A stretch of 64,000 nucleotides of DNA from Candidatus Ruthturnera sp. Tsphm01 (GCA_030142985.1 CP125320.1:315639-379638); one strand, 5' to 3'; counted from the stretch's first letter, positions 35,965 to 46,928 are shown. Program-made: numbers and translations. The notes: generated by a model from the letters alone, not told the origin.

Positions 35965-37615
35965 ATGGGTGTTAAATACACGGTTGCCATTAAAGATATC
36001 CATGCTCATATTTTTAAGGTTGTATTAACACTAAACAACCATAATTCATTAGGATGGGTGCTTTCATCACTCTGCCGGATTCCCGGTAGTTATCTAATTC
36101 GTGATTTTGCTAAAAATATTATCAGCATTAAGACCAAGATCCACAACCTAAAGATACCGATTAAAAAACTCGATAAGAATCATTGGATTGCCTATCCTTG
36201 TGAAAATGTACTAAGTATTGAATATGAAATTTATGCCTTTGATTTATCAGTTAGGTCGGCTTATTTAGACAATGAGCGTGCTTTTTTAATGGCAGTAGTT
36301 TGTTTTTATTGCCTTTAGGGTTTGAGTCAGATTTGTGTGAACTAAATATAAAGCCAGCCAATCAAAATCAAACATTAGGCAATTGGTCGTGTGCTACAGG
36401 TTTGACCGCCTTGGGTGATATGAACTTTACTGCTCGCAATTATCAAGATTTGATTGACCATCCTGTAGAAATAGCATATTTTACCAAACTAGAGTTTAAT
36501 GTAAGAGGTATTAGCCATAAAATGGCAATAACTGGAAGGCACAATGCAAATATCAAATGCCTAGCAAAAGATTTAGTGATTATATACACTCATCATATTG
36601 ATTTTTTTAATGGCATTGTTCCATTTGATAAGTACTTATTTTTAACCCTGGTTAGAACAAATGCTTATGGTGGATTGGAGTATAAAAATTCTTCAAGCCT
36701 TATTTGCTCTAGGAAAGAAATGCCAGTACTTGGTGAACATAATATAACGCCTGAATACACCAGATTTTTAGCCCTATGTTCGCATGAATATTTCCATGCT
36801 TGGTGGATAAAAACCATCAAACCTGACAGTTTCCATCAGCTGGATTTAAATACAGAAAACTACACTCAACAGTTGTGGATTTTTGAAGGTTTTTACCTTA
36901 TATTATGATGAACTATCTTTATTGCGCACTCAAATCTTAACACTAAAGAAATACTTAACCCTTTTTGCTCAAGCCATAACGCGAGTGCAACAATCCAAAG
37001 TTAGGCAAAAACAATCCTTGGTAGAATTTAGTTATGACACTTGGACTAAGTTTTACCAACAAGATGAAAATACCCCTAATGCCATTGTTAGTTATTATAC
37101 TAAAGGTGCATTGCTTGCTTTTGTGCTTGATATTGAAATACGAAAGCGTACTGATGATAAGCATTCATTAGATGATGTATTGCGCTTGATTTGGGACAAT
37201 TACCAAGCGATTGAATTAGAAGATAATACCGCTCAAAAAGTTATTGAGCACTTAACACAAAGCGATTTTAGTCAGTTCTTTGATACGTATTTATATGGCG
37301 TGGATGAGTTGTCACTTAAAGAAGCCTTTGAATATGTTGGTGTAAATTGTGAATTTAGCCACAAAAAAGACAGTTTATTAGGGTTTGGTATAGGTATTAA
37401 CAAAACACAGAAGTATGCTGTGTCATTACTCATATTTTTGTGCATCTTGCGCACAAACATCGGGACTGTATGTTGGCGATAAAATTATCAGTATTAACGA
37501 TAATAAAGTAGCCACTAAAGATTTAGAAAAAACACTCGGCGTTTGTAGTGAAGGCGATAGCATTAAAATCAATATCTTAAGAGACGAACTACTAAAAAAT
37601 ACAATCAAAAATTGA
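35965..37615 (+). pseudogene. M61 glycyl aminopeptidase family protease, multiply frameshifted
   Basis: The original protein (about 550 residues) starts MGVKYTVAIKDIHAHIFKV at 35965. It then jumps frame near 36300 (AVV to FLLPLGFESDLCEL), near 36893 (LWIFEGF to TLYYDELSLL) and near 37430 (before SCAQTSGLYVGDKI). The zinc site HEYFHAWW, the motif FEGF and a C-terminal PDZ domain (SGLYVGDKIISINDNKV) identify an M61-type PDZ protease. At least three frameshifts make a functional product unlikely. Homopolymer runs occur at two of the breaks. No mobile element is inserted. Confidence 0.85.
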
Positions 37616-37657
37616 TTTTGGTGATAAAATTTGTTCAATTTTTAACCAGAGAAAACA

Positions 37658-38900
37658 ATGGAGTTAGTTACGGAACAACAAAATAAAACTATTTTAGCAG
37701 CAGCAATTGGTAATACTTTAGAATGGTATGATTTTGCAATTTATGGTTATTTTGCGGTAATTATGGGGCATCTTTTCTTTCCTGGGGATGATGCCACATT
37801 GTCACTACTTGCGTCATTCGCTGTATTTGCCTCTGGTTTTTTGGCGCGGCCCATTAGGTGCTATTATTTTTGGACATATTGGGGGTAAAATTAGTCGTAA
37901 AAAGGCATTATTATATTCAATCATACTAATGGCGTTTTCTACTACTGCCATATCACTTCTACCCACTTACGAACAAATAGGCGTATGGGCAAGTGTTATG
38001 CTGATTATTTTTCGTATTTTGAGCGGTATATCAGTGGGTGGAGAATATACTTCATCCGCTGTTTATGTTACAGAAACTAATCTGAAAAATCCAACCTTTA
38101 AACTTTCTTTGATTGTGGCTAGTGCAATATCAGGTTTTATATTGGGATCATTAATTAGTCTATCAATTAATCATTTCTTAACTGATGAGCAAATATATAC
38201 TTGGGGATGGAGAGTGGCGTTTTTATCTGGCGTTATTATTGCTTTAATTGGCACTTGGCTAAGAGAACATATGCCAGAAATTGCTCTTAAAAAGAACAAA
38301 AAAATTCCTGTTAAAACCTTGTTTAGCAATCACAAAACTTTAATGTTGCAAAATATGGGGCTTAATTTAATGAATTCAATTTTGTACTATACTTTGTTTA
38401 CTTATACTATTTCCTGGTTAACAGAAGAAAATGGCTTACCAAGAGAGACCGCACTTGATATTAATATTATTGCTCTTGTTGTATTGGTAGTTACAATTCT
38501 AATAGGAGGATATCTAGGAGATAGATTTGATATAAAACGCATTCTAAATATTTCTTTTAGCATGATTGCTGTGCTTGCTTATCCTTTATTTTGGCTTATT
38601 CCCCAACAAGATCCTATGTTAATATTTATTGGCGAAGTAACACTTGCATTGTTAATTGGTATTGGTTTTCCCGGTGTTTTAAGATTACAAATTAACAATA
38701 TACCAAAACAAGTTCGTGCCAGTGGTGTTGCAATTAGCTACAATATAACTTGGGGTATTTTTGGCGGTATCGCCCCCTTGATTGTAGCTTGGATTTCGTT
38801 AGAAACAAACAATAATTTACTATTCACACTTTATATTAGTGCCGCTGCTGTTATCAGTTTAATTGCATTAAATGCTAGGAAAATTTCTCTAGAAGAATAA
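37658..38900 (+). pseudogene. MFS transporter (metabolite:H+ symporter type) with one frameshift
   Basis: The first frame gives MELVTEQQNKTILAAAIGNT, LEWYDFAIYGYFAVI and SGFLARP. It then fails at a CCC run (37850-37852). The frame starting before 37860 continues GAIIFGHIGGKISRKKALL, GISVGGEYTSSAVYVTE and onward through about ten membrane segments to 38900. Removing one C restores the signature LARPLGAIIFGHIGGK. The family moves organic acids, proline/betaine or similar solutes with protons. It could be a recent lesion or an error, since everything else is intact. Confidence 0.85.
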
Positions 38901-39144
38901 GGACTGTATACCCATTAGAGTCATCCTAACTAGTAGATTTACTAATCAAAATATTTGCAGAGGTTTTATTTTCTGTTGTTGCATTTTGTGCAAGTAGTAC
39001 GTAACTTGTGATAATTAAAATAATTTTAATCTTAATAGCCTCCTTATAAATAGTGATTTAATATCATGAAACTCGGTGGTTATGATGGTAGAAACTAAAA
39101 CCAATAGTTAAGAGTGTTTCTAGATAAACTGTAAAATTCCACAA

Positions 39145-39888
39145 ATGATGAACCGAAAGTTACCTAAATTACTCCTTAAGCCAGTCGGACGAGCGATTAC
39201 TGATTTTAGTATGATTAAAGCAGGTGATAAGATTTTATTAGCGGTGTCAGGTGGCAAAGATTCACTTAGTTTATTTCATGTTTTGCGTCATTTCCAAGCA
39301 ACTTCGCCAAAAAAGTTTGAATTGGGTGTGGTTACGATTGACCCTCAGGTAGATGGTTTTGAGCCACAAGCTTTGGAAAGTTTTTTTAAAAAATTTGACA
39401 CGCCTTATTTTTTTGAAGTCTTTCCAATTATGAAGCAAGCCGAAAAAAGTATGAAGGGCAATTCGTATTGTTCTTTTTGTGCGCGCATTAAGCGAGGATT
39501 AATGTATCAAGTGGCACGGCGTGAAGGCTACAATGTTTTAGCATTGGGGCAGCATCTAGACGACTTGGCTGAATCGCTAATGATGTCAATGTGCCATAAT
39601 GGTAAAATTCAAACCATGAAAGCGCATTATATTAACGATGCAAAGGATTTGCGTATTATTCGACCGTTGGCATACGTTCGAGAAAGGCAACTACTTGATT
39701 TTTCCAAAACAGCACACTTGCCCGTCATTAAAGACTCCTGTCCAGCTTGCTACCAAATGCCTACCGAACGAGCGCATTTTAAACAGTGGCTGTTAAATGA
39801 AGAAAAGCGCACACCTAATTTATACAAAAACCTATTAAGTGCCATGAAGCCCATGCTAGATGAAACCAAGGAAAGTTTGAATGATTAG
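39145..39888 (+). CDS. ttcA: TtcA-family tRNA 2-thiocytidine synthetase-like protein
   Basis: A PP-loop ATPase of 247 residues that thiolates or otherwise modifies tRNA cytidine. The PP-loop is LAVSGGKDSLSLFHVLRHF; the cysteine pair CSFCARIKRG and the following LALGQHLDDLAESLMM are family hallmarks, the latter resembling the second PP-loop region. A further CPACYQMPTERAHFK replaces the usual second Cys site, so this is a divergent TtcA. Two adjacent ATG codons are possible starts. Known TtcA uses a [4Fe-4S] cluster, which would come from the Isc system encoded just downstream. Moderately sure of the subfamily. Confidence 0.75.
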   Translation: MMNRKLPKLLLKPVGRAITDFSMIKAGDKILLAVSGGKDSLSLFHVLRHFQATSPKKFELGVVTIDPQVDGFEPQALESFFKKFDTPYFFEVFPIMKQAEKSMKGNSYCSFCARIKRGLMYQVARREGYNVLALGQHLDDLAESLMMSMCHNGKIQTMKAHYINDAKDLRIIRPLAYVRERQLLDFSKTAHLPVIKDSCPACYQMPTERAHFKQWLLNEEKRTPNLYKNLLSAMKPMLDETKESLND

Positions 39889-39960
39889 GCTTATTCCTGG
39901 ATTTTTCAATCGTGCCACTATGGTTAAATCAATTTTATTGGCACATTAATTAGTCAATGA

Positions 39961-40166
39961 GACCTTTGCATAGATGGCTAGCAAGGACTATTTTTTAAAT
40001 GACAGTGTTGCACTTATAGGTTGAATTTACCATTGTTTAAATCCACTCTTAATAGAGTTAAGGGTGTTTTTATCCTCCCAGAGAGTTGCTTAGCGTCGCT
40101 GTAAAAAGCCTTTAAGTTGATGAAAAGTGGCATTTTGGTGATTATTCATAATGATGTAAAGGTCTC
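39961..40166. repeat. 206-bp repeat with GAGACCTTT ends containing an IS30 right end
   Basis: The stretch begins GAGACCTTTGCATAGATGG at 39961 and its reverse complement GAGACCTTTACATCAT closes it at 40166. Inside, plus-strand codons read MASKDYFLNDSVALIG then stop (39976-40026). This matches the IS30 transposase C-terminus whose stop lies in the terminal motif AGTGTTGCACTTATA. It is therefore an IS30 end captured between palindromic-repeat ends, in the 341-base gap 39889-40229. The remainder of the gap has no gene. Confidence 0.65.
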
Positions 40167-40229
40167 GAATAAAGGCTTTTGCATATAAACGAAATTTAAG
40201 ACATTAGGGTTGTATGATATAATTTAATC

Positions 40230-40928
40230 ATGAAATTTATTGAAGATATTCAAAGTATTTTTAATCGCGACCCCGCTGCTAGAAACACTTTTGAAATCAT
40301 AACTTGCTATTCAGGCGTGCAAGCTATGTTGTTTTATCGTCTGACTCATCGATTATGGCGATTAAAATTTAGATGGCTGGCAAGATTTATATCGTCATTA
40401 GCAAGATGGTTTACAGGTGTTGAAATTCACCCAGGTGCTGTTATCGGTCGGCGTTTTTTTATTGATCATGGTATGGGCGTGGTCATTGGCGAAACCGCTG
40501 AAATTGGTGATGATTGCACTCTGTATCATGGCGTTACGCTTGGTGGTACAACTTGGCAAAAAGGTAAACGCCACCCTACATTAGGCAACAATGTCGTGAT
40601 TGGTGCTGGCGCAAAGATACTAGGACCGATTACACTTGGTGATAATGTTAGAGTCGGCTCAAATTCTGTTGTGGTTAAGTCAATCAATGAATTTCAAACG
40701 GTTGTTGGTGTACCTGGTCGTGTGTTGAAGGACAAGCAAATTAAATCAGACTATTTTGATTCTTATGCTGTGGGTGATGATGTTGATGATCCTACCGTTA
40801 AGGCAATCAATTCTATCTTGGTACATCTGCATGACGTGGATTTTCAATTGCATAAAGTCTCAAAAAAATTAAACATTGAGGATCGGAAAGATACCTCTGT
40901 GAATGATTTGGAGATTGAAAGTAAATAA
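40230..40928 (+). CDS. cysE: Serine O-acetyltransferase
   Basis: CysE makes O-acetylserine for cysteine synthesis. The 232 residues have an N-terminal helical part and a left-handed beta-helix with repeated hexapeptides. [20 protein letters not shown] and [17 protein letters not shown] contain the catalytic His and the acetyl-CoA binding loop. GVPGRVLKD lies near the end. It lies just upstream of iscR, which makes sense because cysteine is the sulfur donor for Fe-S assembly; this pairing occurs in other gammaproteobacteria. It probably has its own promoter. Confidence 0.95.
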   Translation: MKFIEDIQSIFNRDPAARNTFEIITCYSGVQAMLFYRLTHRLWRLKFRWLARFISSLARWFTGVEIHPGAVIGRRFFIDHGMGVVIGETAEIGDDCTLYHGVTLGGTTWQKGKRHPTLGNNVVIGAGAKILGPITLGDNVRVGSNSVVVKSINEFQTVVGVPGRVLKDKQIKSDYFDSYAVGDDVDDPTVKAINSILVHLHDVDFQLHKVSKKLNIEDRKDTSVNDLEIESK

Positions 40929-40949
40929 CCATTCAATAAAAAGGTTCTT

Positions 40950-40983
40950 TTACTTGACTAAATAACTTGGTTAAGTGTACAAT
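40950..40983 (+). promoter_or_regulatory. Candidate isc promoter with IscR type 1-like site
   Basis: TTGACT (40954-40959) and TACAAT (40978-40983) are 18 bases apart, 33 bases before the iscR ATG. The overlapping stretch TACTTGACTAAATAACTTGG continues to TTAAGT. It partly fits the published IscR type 1 motif (GACT, three A/T bases, then a degenerate second arm), matching most but not all positions. [2Fe-2S]-IscR would repress the operon here, as known in E. coli. Binding is inferred. Confidence 0.5.
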
Positions 40984-41015
40984 CAACTTCGTTATTAACT
41001 AAAATTAGAACTGAT

Positions 41016-41435
41016 ATGCAATTAACAACCAAAGGTCGTTATGCAGTAACTGCAATGTTAGATTTAGCATCTAACGACACTGGAAAACCTACTACTTTAG
41101 ATATTATTTCACAAAGACAAAATATTTCATTGTCTTATTTGGAGCAATTATTTGCCAAATTACGTCGAGCTGAATTGGTTAGAAGTGTGCGCGGTCCAGG
41201 TGGTGGTTATTTGCTTAATGCTAAAGCTTGTGATATTAACTTAACTAAAATTATTGAAGCAGTGGATGAAAATATTGACCTGCGTCGTTGTAAAGGCATC
41301 GGAGGATGTAACAATGGGCGTCAATGCATTTCCCACCAATTGTGGTGCAAAGTTAGCGAACAAATTAGAATATTTTTGAACGGCAAAACCTTGCAAATGG
41401 TGATTGACGATTATAACCAAAATAAAGGAGCATAA
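41016..41435 (+). CDS. iscR: Fe-S cluster assembly transcriptional regulator IscR
   Basis: IscR is an Rrf2-family repressor that senses Fe-S status with its own [2Fe-2S] cluster. The 139 residues contain a winged helix ([17 protein letters not shown], and [15 protein letters not shown]). The three cluster cysteines [13 protein letters not shown] have the same 6-residue spacing as E. coli Cys92, Cys98 and Cys104. The gene starts the isc operon and is preceded by a candidate IscR site, so autorepression is likely. The iscS start follows after one base. Confidence 0.95.
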   Translation: MQLTTKGRYAVTAMLDLASNDTGKPTTLDIISQRQNISLSYLEQLFAKLRRAELVRSVRGPGGGYLLNAKACDINLTKIIEAVDENIDLRRCKGIGGCNNGRQCISHQLWCKVSEQIRIFLNGKTLQMVIDDYNQNKGA

Positions 41436-41436
41436 C

Positions 41437-42651
41437 ATGTCAACACCTGTTTATATGGATTATTCAGCAACAACACCTGTTGATGAGCGTGTCGCCCAAA
41501 AAATGATACAACATTTAACCATGGATGGTGATTTTGGTAATCCAGCATCAAACTCCCATTATTATGGCTGGAAAGCTGACAAGTCCGTTAAAAAAGCCAG
41601 ACAACAGGTGGCTGATTTAGTAGGTGCTGACTCAAAAGAAATTATTTGGACTTCGGGTGCGACTGAATCTGACAATCTAGCTATTAAAGGCATTGCACAT
41701 TTTTATCACAAAAAAGGCAAGCACATCATCACTTTAAAAACTGAACACAAAGCTGTGTTAGACACTTGTCGGCAATTAGAGCGTGAAGATTTTAAAGTAA
41801 CATATTTAGACCCGATGCCAAATGGCTTGTTAAACTTAAACGTTTTAAAAGAGGCGATGCGTGAAGATACTATATTGGTATCAATTATGCACGTTAATAA
41901 CGAAATTGGCGTGATTCAAGATATTAAAGCCATTGGTAATCTTTGTCGTGAAAATAAGATTTTCTTTCATGTGGATGCGGCACAATCAGCAGGAAAAGTG
42001 ACGATTGATTTATCAAAATTACCCGTTGATTTAATGAGTTTTTCAGCTCATAAAATTTATGGACCCAAAGGTATGGGTGCACTTTATGTACGCCGTAATC
42101 CGCGCATACGCATTGAAGCACAAATGCACGGTGGAGGGCATGAACGAGGCATGCGTTCAGGTACTTTAGCCACGCATCAAATTGTTGGCATGGGCGAAGC
42201 TTTTGCGATTGCACAAGCTGAAATGGTTGAAGAAAATGCAAAAATTAGACAATTACGTGACCGTTTATTAGCAGGTTTTGTTGATATGGAAGAAGTTGTG
42301 GTCAATGGTGATATGGAAAGTCGCATTCCAGGCAATTTAAACATTAGTTTTAACTATGTTGAAGGCGAATCACTAATGATGGCTATTAATGACATTGCTG
42401 TGTCTTCAGGTTCGGCTTGTACTAGTTCAAGTCTTGAACCTTCATATGTTTTGCGCGCACTAGGCTTGAGTGATGAGTTGGCACACTCATCAATTAGGTT
42501 TACCATTGGACGTTATACAACTGAAGCACAAGTTGATAAGGCTATTAGTTTGGTACGTGCTAAAGTTGATAAATTACGCGATTTATCACCACTTTGGGAT
42601 ATGTTCAAGGACGGTATTGATATCAGTAAAGTTGAGTGGAAGACGCATTAA
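41437..42651 (+). CDS. iscS: Cysteine desulfurase IscS
   Basis: IscS takes sulfur from cysteine and hands it to IscU and tRNA-thiolation enzymes. From the ATG at 41437 the product is 404 residues, [19 protein letters not shown]. The PLP lysine is in [12 protein letters not shown] and the mobile active-site Cys loop is [27 protein letters not shown] is the conserved PLP-binding aspartate region. A longer reading frame overlapping iscR is rejected, because the ATG one base after the iscR stop has a GGAG ribosome site. Full length and intact. Confidence 0.97.
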   Translation: MSTPVYMDYSATTPVDERVAQKMIQHLTMDGDFGNPASNSHYYGWKADKSVKKARQQVADLVGADSKEIIWTSGATESDNLAIKGIAHFYHKKGKHIITLKTEHKAVLDTCRQLEREDFKVTYLDPMPNGLLNLNVLKEAMREDTILVSIMHVNNEIGVIQDIKAIGNLCRENKIFFHVDAAQSAGKVTIDLSKLPVDLMSFSAHKIYGPKGMGALYVRRNPRIRIEAQMHGGGHERGMRSGTLATHQIVGMGEAFAIAQAEMVEENAKIRQLRDRLLAGFVDMEEVVVNGDMESRIPGNLNISFNYVEGESLMMAINDIAVSSGSACTSSSLEPSYVLRALGLSDELAHSSIRFTIGRYTTEAQVDKAISLVRAKVDKLRDLSPLWDMFKDGIDISKVEWKTH

Positions 42652-42728
42652 ATAAATATAACAAATATACAGGTTAAAAATTAACAACAAGACTAAAATG
42701 ATAACAGGTGCTTAAAAGGAGAAAAGAG

Positions 42729-43106
42729 ATGGCATATGGCGAAAAAGTGATGGATCATTATGAGAATCCACGCAATGTAGGTGTATTAGACAAGAACGCT
42801 AAAAACGTTGGCACAGGTATGGTAGGTGCGCCCGCGTGTGGTGATGTGATGCGCTTGCAAATTCAGGTTGATGATAACGGCGTGATTGAAGATGCTAAGT
42901 TCAAAACTTATGGTTGTGGTTCTGCTATTGCATCAAGTTCATTATTAACAGAATGGGTTAAAGGGAAAACACTGGATGAAGCTGCAGAAATTAAAAATTC
43001 TGATATTGCAGAAGAGTTAGCCTTACCACCCGTTAAGATACACTGTTCAGTTTTGGCTGAAGATGCTATCAAAGCAGCTATTAATGATATTAAAAGTAAA
43101 GCTTAA
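42729..43106 (+). CDS. iscU: Fe-S cluster assembly scaffold IscU
   Basis: IscU is the scaffold on which the [2Fe-2S] cluster is built. The 125 residues from the ATG at 42729 (MAYGEKVMDHYENPRNVG) contain the three conserved cysteines in PACGDVMRLQI, YGCGSAIASSS and HCSVLAEDAI. The HscA recognition segment LPPVK is at about residue 99-103. A ribosome site (AGGAG) 13 bases upstream fixes this start over one seven codons earlier. A 77-base gap after iscS contains no gene. Confidence 0.97.
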   Translation: MAYGEKVMDHYENPRNVGVLDKNAKNVGTGMVGAPACGDVMRLQIQVDDNGVIEDAKFKTYGCGSAIASSSLLTEWVKGKTLDEAAEIKNSDIAEELALPPVKIHCSVLAEDAIKAAINDIKSKA

Positions 43107-43112
43107 TTAATA

Positions 43113-43436
43113 ATGGCAGTTACTTTAACTGAACGCGCGGCAAAGCGTGTTGTTAATTTTTTAACTAATCGTGGCTCTGGCATAGGTATTCGCCTTAGTG
43201 TGCAAACCACAGGCTGTTCTGGTCTTGGTTACAACATAGAATTTGTTGATAATACTAACGATGATGACACTGTGTTTGAAGGCAACGGCGTTAAAGTTAT
43301 TGTTGATGCAAAGAGTTTAATTTATTTAAATGGCACACAAGTTGATTATGTTAAAGAAGGTTTAAATGAGGGTTTTGAGTTTAACAATCCAAATGCTAAA
43401 GCTGAATGTGGCTGTGGCGAATCTTTTACGGTTTAG
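43113..43436 (+). CDS. iscA: Fe-S cluster assembly protein IscA
   Basis: IscA is an A-type carrier for Fe-S clusters. The 107 residues have the three invariant cysteines: one in [14 protein letters not shown] and two in [11 protein letters not shown] at the C-terminus. The N-terminal [15 protein letters not shown] is typical. Spacing to iscU (6 bases) and hscB (11 bases) indicates one transcript. Nothing unusual. Confidence 0.96.
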   Translation: MAVTLTERAAKRVVNFLTNRGSGIGIRLSVQTTGCSGLGYNIEFVDNTNDDDTVFEGNGVKVIVDAKSLIYLNGTQVDYVKEGLNEGFEFNNPNAKAECGCGESFTV

Positions 43437-43447
43437 TTTTTTAAAAA

Positions 43448-43963
43448 ATGGAAAACTATTTTGAATTGTTTTCATTAGTGGCTGACTTTGATATAAACAT
43501 CACTAAGCTCAACACCGAATATCAACAACAAGTTGCAAAATTTCACCCTGATAAATTTGCCTCTGGTAGTGATAAAGAAAAGGTTTTGGCATTACAGAAT
43601 ACCTCGTTAATTAATACAGCATTCGACACCTTAAAATCTCCGCTTAATCGTGCTAATTATTTATTAGAACTAAATGGCATTAATGCATTTGATGAAAAAG
43701 ACACAACAATGGCGGTTGATTTTTTAATGTCTCAAATTGAGCTAAGAGAGATTTTAGAGTCTATTCAAGCCAACAAAGATGAGATAGCTTTAGATGATTT
43801 TATTGAAAGGATAGATGAAAAAACTAAGCATAATGTAGATAGTATTAAAGCTTCATTTGCCAATACAAAATCATTAAATGAGATCAAAGACTTAGTTAGG
43901 GAATTAAAATTTTATGAGCAATTAAATACTTATGCAAAGCAATTAATGGATGAGTGGTTGTAG
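43448..43963 (+). CDS. hscB: Co-chaperone HscB
   Basis: HscB is the J-domain partner of HscA that delivers IscU. The J domain (residues 1-75) has the signature HPD in AKFHPDKFASGSDKEK, followed by NTAFDTLKSPLNRANYLLEL. The C-terminal three-helix domain (about 90-171) binds IscU. Length 171 equals that of E. coli HscB. It lies between iscA and hscA in the usual order. Confidence 0.95.
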   Translation: MENYFELFSLVADFDINITKLNTEYQQQVAKFHPDKFASGSDKEKVLALQNTSLINTAFDTLKSPLNRANYLLELNGINAFDEKDTTMAVDFLMSQIELREILESIQANKDEIALDDFIERIDEKTKHNVDSIKASFANTKSLNEIKDLVRELKFYEQLNTYAKQLMDEWL

Positions 43964-43978
43964 CAATCAATATCAATA

Positions 43979-45823
43979 ATGACTTTATTACAAATATCAG
44001 AACCCAGTCAAGCGTCAGCACCACATCAGCATAAATTAGCGATTGGTATTGATTTAGGCACGACTAATTCATTAGTTGCATCGGTGATGAGTGGTCAAAG
44101 CAAGGTTCTCACGGATGAAAATAACGATGCAATTTTACCCTCGGTTGTGCATTGTGGTAAGAATAACAAATTAACGGTTGGTTGTGATGCTTGCCCTTAT
44201 GCGAAAACTGATCCGACCAATACCATTATTTCAGTCAAACGATTTATGGGCATGAGTTACAAAGAGGTCAGCACATTTAAAAACTGCCCTTACCAATTAC
44301 TTGAAAATGGTAATAATGTATTATTTCACACTGCTATGGGGGACTTATCTGCAGTTGAAATTTCTGCTGGCATTCTGTCCTCACTTAAACAGCGTGCTGA
44401 AAAATCACTAGGTGGCGTATTATTTGGTGCAGTAATTACAGTACCTGCTTATTTTAACGATGCACAACGCCAAGCAACTAAAGATGCAGCAACTTTGGCT
44501 GGACTTAAAACCTTGCGCTTGCTTAATGAACCAACAGCAGCAGCAGTCGCTTATGGCTTGGAGTCAGGTAAGGAAGGTGTACATGCAATTTATGATTTGG
44601 GTGGTGGTACGTTTGATATTTCAATTTTGAGTTTTAGCAAAGGTGTGTTTAAGGTATTGGCAACAGGTGGTGATGCCACCTTGGGTGGTGATGATTTTGA
44701 TGCGTTGATTATTGATGATTGCACTGAGCAATTAGGTATTAATGAAATGACACCTGTTCAAATGCAAAAAATTAAGCAATTTTCACGCACCGCCAAGGAA
44801 ACTCTGAGTAGTCATGAGTTTGCAGAATTTAACTGCACTGAAAAACCTTATCGCATTACTAAGAAAAAATTTGAAATTCTAGCCAAGACACTTATTAAAC
44901 GCACTTTACTTTTAACCAAGCGAGCCATTAGAGATGCACAAGTTGATGTTGAAATGATTAAAGACATTATTATGGTAGGCGGTTCTACACGCATGCCATT
45001 GGTTCGTTCTATGGTGGGTGATTTATTTAACAAACCGGTTTTGTACTCCATCAATCCAGATGAAGTTGTTGTCAAAGGTGCGGCGATACAAGCTGACATT
45101 TTGGCTGGCAATAAAACACAAGAAGATATGTTGTTATTAGATGTATTGCCATTGTCGCTTGGGCTTGAAACCATGGGCGGATTGGTGGAAAAAGTCATTC
45201 ATCGAAATACCACAATTCCGATTATTCGCGTACAAGAATTTACCACCTTTAAAGATGGACAAACAGCCATGAGTATTCATGTATTGCAAGGCGAAAGAGA
45301 ATTGGTTAAAGATTGTCGTTCATTGGCTAAATTTGATTTGCACGGCATTCCACCCATGGTGGCAGGCAGTGCTCGCATTCAAATAGAGTTTCAAGTGGAT
45401 GCTGATGGTTTGTTATCTGTGAAAGCTGTTGAGCAAATGTCAGGCGTTAAAACAAACATCACCATCAAGCCGTCTTACGGACTAACAGATGCGCAAATAG
45501 AGAAAATGCTTAAAGACTCTTTTCTTTTTGCTAAAACTGACATTCAAACTAGACAACTTCATGAAACACAAGTAGAGGCAGACAGAACCATTCAAGCCAT
45601 AGATTCAGCACTTAAAAAAGATAAGCACATGCTTAATGATAAAATACTTAACAATATTTTAAGTGCAAGAACTGTACTGTTTAACATCGCTCATTCTGAT
45701 GATGAAAAATCCATTAAAATCGCCATTGACAATCTTGAGAAGACCTGTTTAAAATTTGTTGAGATGCGCATGAATAACTCCGTTATGAAAGCCATGCAAG
45801 GTCATAATGTTGATGAATTTTAA
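43979..45823 (+). CDS. hscA: Fe-S assembly chaperone HscA (Hsp70 family)
   Basis: HscA uses ATP to promote cluster release from IscU. The 614 residues have the Hsp70 nucleotide-binding part ([76 protein letters not shown]). The substrate domain starts near 390 ([20 protein letters not shown]). It is shorter at the C-terminus than DnaK, as HscA proteins are, and has no DnaK-type acidic tail. Its position after hscB is typical. Confidence 0.96.
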   Translation: MTLLQISEPSQASAPHQHKLAIGIDLGTTNSLVASVMSGQSKVLTDENNDAILPSVVHCGKNNKLTVGCDACPYAKTDPTNTIISVKRFMGMSYKEVSTFKNCPYQLLENGNNVLFHTAMGDLSAVEISAGILSSLKQRAEKSLGGVLFGAVITVPAYFNDAQRQATKDAATLAGLKTLRLLNEPTAAAVAYGLESGKEGVHAIYDLGGGTFDISILSFSKGVFKVLATGGDATLGGDDFDALIIDDCTEQLGINEMTPVQMQKIKQFSRTAKETLSSHEFAEFNCTEKPYRITKKKFEILAKTLIKRTLLLTKRAIRDAQVDVEMIKDIIMVGGSTRMPLVRSMVGDLFNKPVLYSINPDEVVVKGAAIQADILAGNKTQEDMLLLDVLPLSLGLETMGGLVEKVIHRNTTIPIIRVQEFTTFKDGQTAMSIHVLQGERELVKDCRSLAKFDLHGIPPMVAGSARIQIEFQVDADGLLSVKAVEQMSGVKTNITIKPSYGLTDAQIEKMLKDSFLFAKTDIQTRQLHETQVEADRTIQAIDSALKKDKHMLNDKILNNILSARTVLFNIAHSDDEKSIKIAIDNLEKTCLKFVEMRMNNSVMKAMQGHNVDEF

Positions 45824-45845
45824 GAAAAATATTTAGGAAGTTCGT

Positions 45846-46184
45846 ATGCCACAAATTATTGTATTACCCCATCATGAATTATGTCCAGAAGGTATTGTTA
45901 TTGAAGCTCAACCAGGTGTTAGCGTTTGTGATGCGCTACTTGCCAATAATGTTGAAATTGAGCATGCTTGTGAAATGTCAAACGCTTGCACAACTTGCCA
46001 TATTTACCTACGTGAAGGGTTTACTTCAGTAGGGGGGGCAGATGAAACCGAAGATGATTTATTGGACAAAGCTTGGGGTTTAGACCCAGATTCTCGCCTA
46101 TCTTGCCAAACGATTATGGGTAGCACTGATTTGGTAATTGAAATCCCAAAATACACCATCAACCAAGTCTCTGAAACTCACTGA
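45846..46184 (+). CDS. fdx: [2Fe-2S] ferredoxin, Isc type
   Basis: This adrenodoxin-type ferredoxin supplies electrons for cluster assembly. The 112 residues show the pattern CEMSNACTTCHIYL, with Cys at spacing 5 and 2, and the fourth cysteine in LSCQTIMGS. The acidic GADETEDDLLDKAWGLD segment is the IscS/partner-binding surface in the family. It is the last isc gene here; iscX is not found after it, where IS-interrupted DNA begins instead. Confidence 0.95.
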   Translation: MPQIIVLPHHELCPEGIVIEAQPGVSVCDALLANNVEIEHACEMSNACTTCHIYLREGFTSVGGADETEDDLLDKAWGLDPDSRLSCQTIMGSTDLVIEIPKYTINQVSETH

Positions 46185-46641
46185 ATGCCCTTTTATTATT
46201 GAACGAATCAGTATAATCCACTACTAGTTTTAAAAAACTTTCAATCAAAGGAGCGCCCAATCCAATGCCACAAAATCTAGCAACAAGCACATTCAAAAAT
46301 ACCCCCTCCCGAATCTTCTCTAAACTCTAAACCCCTCAAACCCAGTACCTTTGCACTTGCTCTTTTTAGTCTTTCATTCTCTATTGGCACACAAGCTACT
46401 GACACTTTCAATAAAGCCACTTACCTAGATTTAAGCACCGAATACAACCAAACCGTTGTTAGTAAAAAAGACAGAAAAACAACCACTTTTTTTAAAGAAG
46501 TCGGTGGCACATTACGCAACGCCCTAGGCTCTACAAACTCAGACAATGCTGATGAGTTAGGTAATAAAGTTGTAATCCTCCCAAAAATTAACACCCAATA
46601 AAAGTAGAATTTTCTTATAATCAAAACATAAGGAGATTCAA

Positions 46642-46908
46642 ATGAAAACAACACGTAAATCAGATTCACAAATCATGCAAATTCTTAATCAAGCACAAGC
46701 AGGTACGCCAGTATCTGAACTATGCAGAGAGCACAGTATGAGCAGTGCCACTTTTTATAAATGGCGTGCTAAATATGGCGGCATGGATACATCAATGATA
46801 ACTAGACTTAAAGAACTTGAAGCAGAGAATACAAGGCTTAAGAAGATGTACGCCGATGAGCGCTTAAAGGCAATGATTGTACAAGAGGCATTAACAAAAA
46901 AGTTTTAA
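46642..46908 (+). CDS. IS3-family transposase OrfA
   Basis: The 88-residue protein has the helix-turn-helix typical of IS3 OrfA (SDSQIMQILNQAQAGTPVSE, then LCREHSMSSATFYKWRAKYG). A leucine-zipper-like coiled coil follows (LKELEAENTRLKKMYADE). It binds the IS ends and regulates transposition. A good ribosome site precedes it. The A6G run near its end should allow a fraction of ribosomes to shift into orfB and make the OrfAB fusion. Confidence 0.92.
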   Translation: MKTTRKSDSQIMQILNQAQAGTPVSELCREHSMSSATFYKWRAKYGGMDTSMITRLKELEAENTRLKKMYADERLKAMIVQEALTKKF

Positions 46909-46928
46909 GACCATCTTTACGTAAGAAG

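Noticed and set aside
38925..39055. Minus-strand frame with an AAGGAGG ribosome site and a hydrophobic N-terminus (about 35 codons)
   Set aside because: No ATG, GTG or TTG at a suitable distance (only ATT) and no recognisable family; it may be a degraded small lipoprotein gene.
39881..39949. 22-codon frame overlapping the ttcA stop (MIRLIPGFFNRATMVKS...)
   Set aside because: Too short and without support; it may be the start of a gene lost to the repeats that follow.
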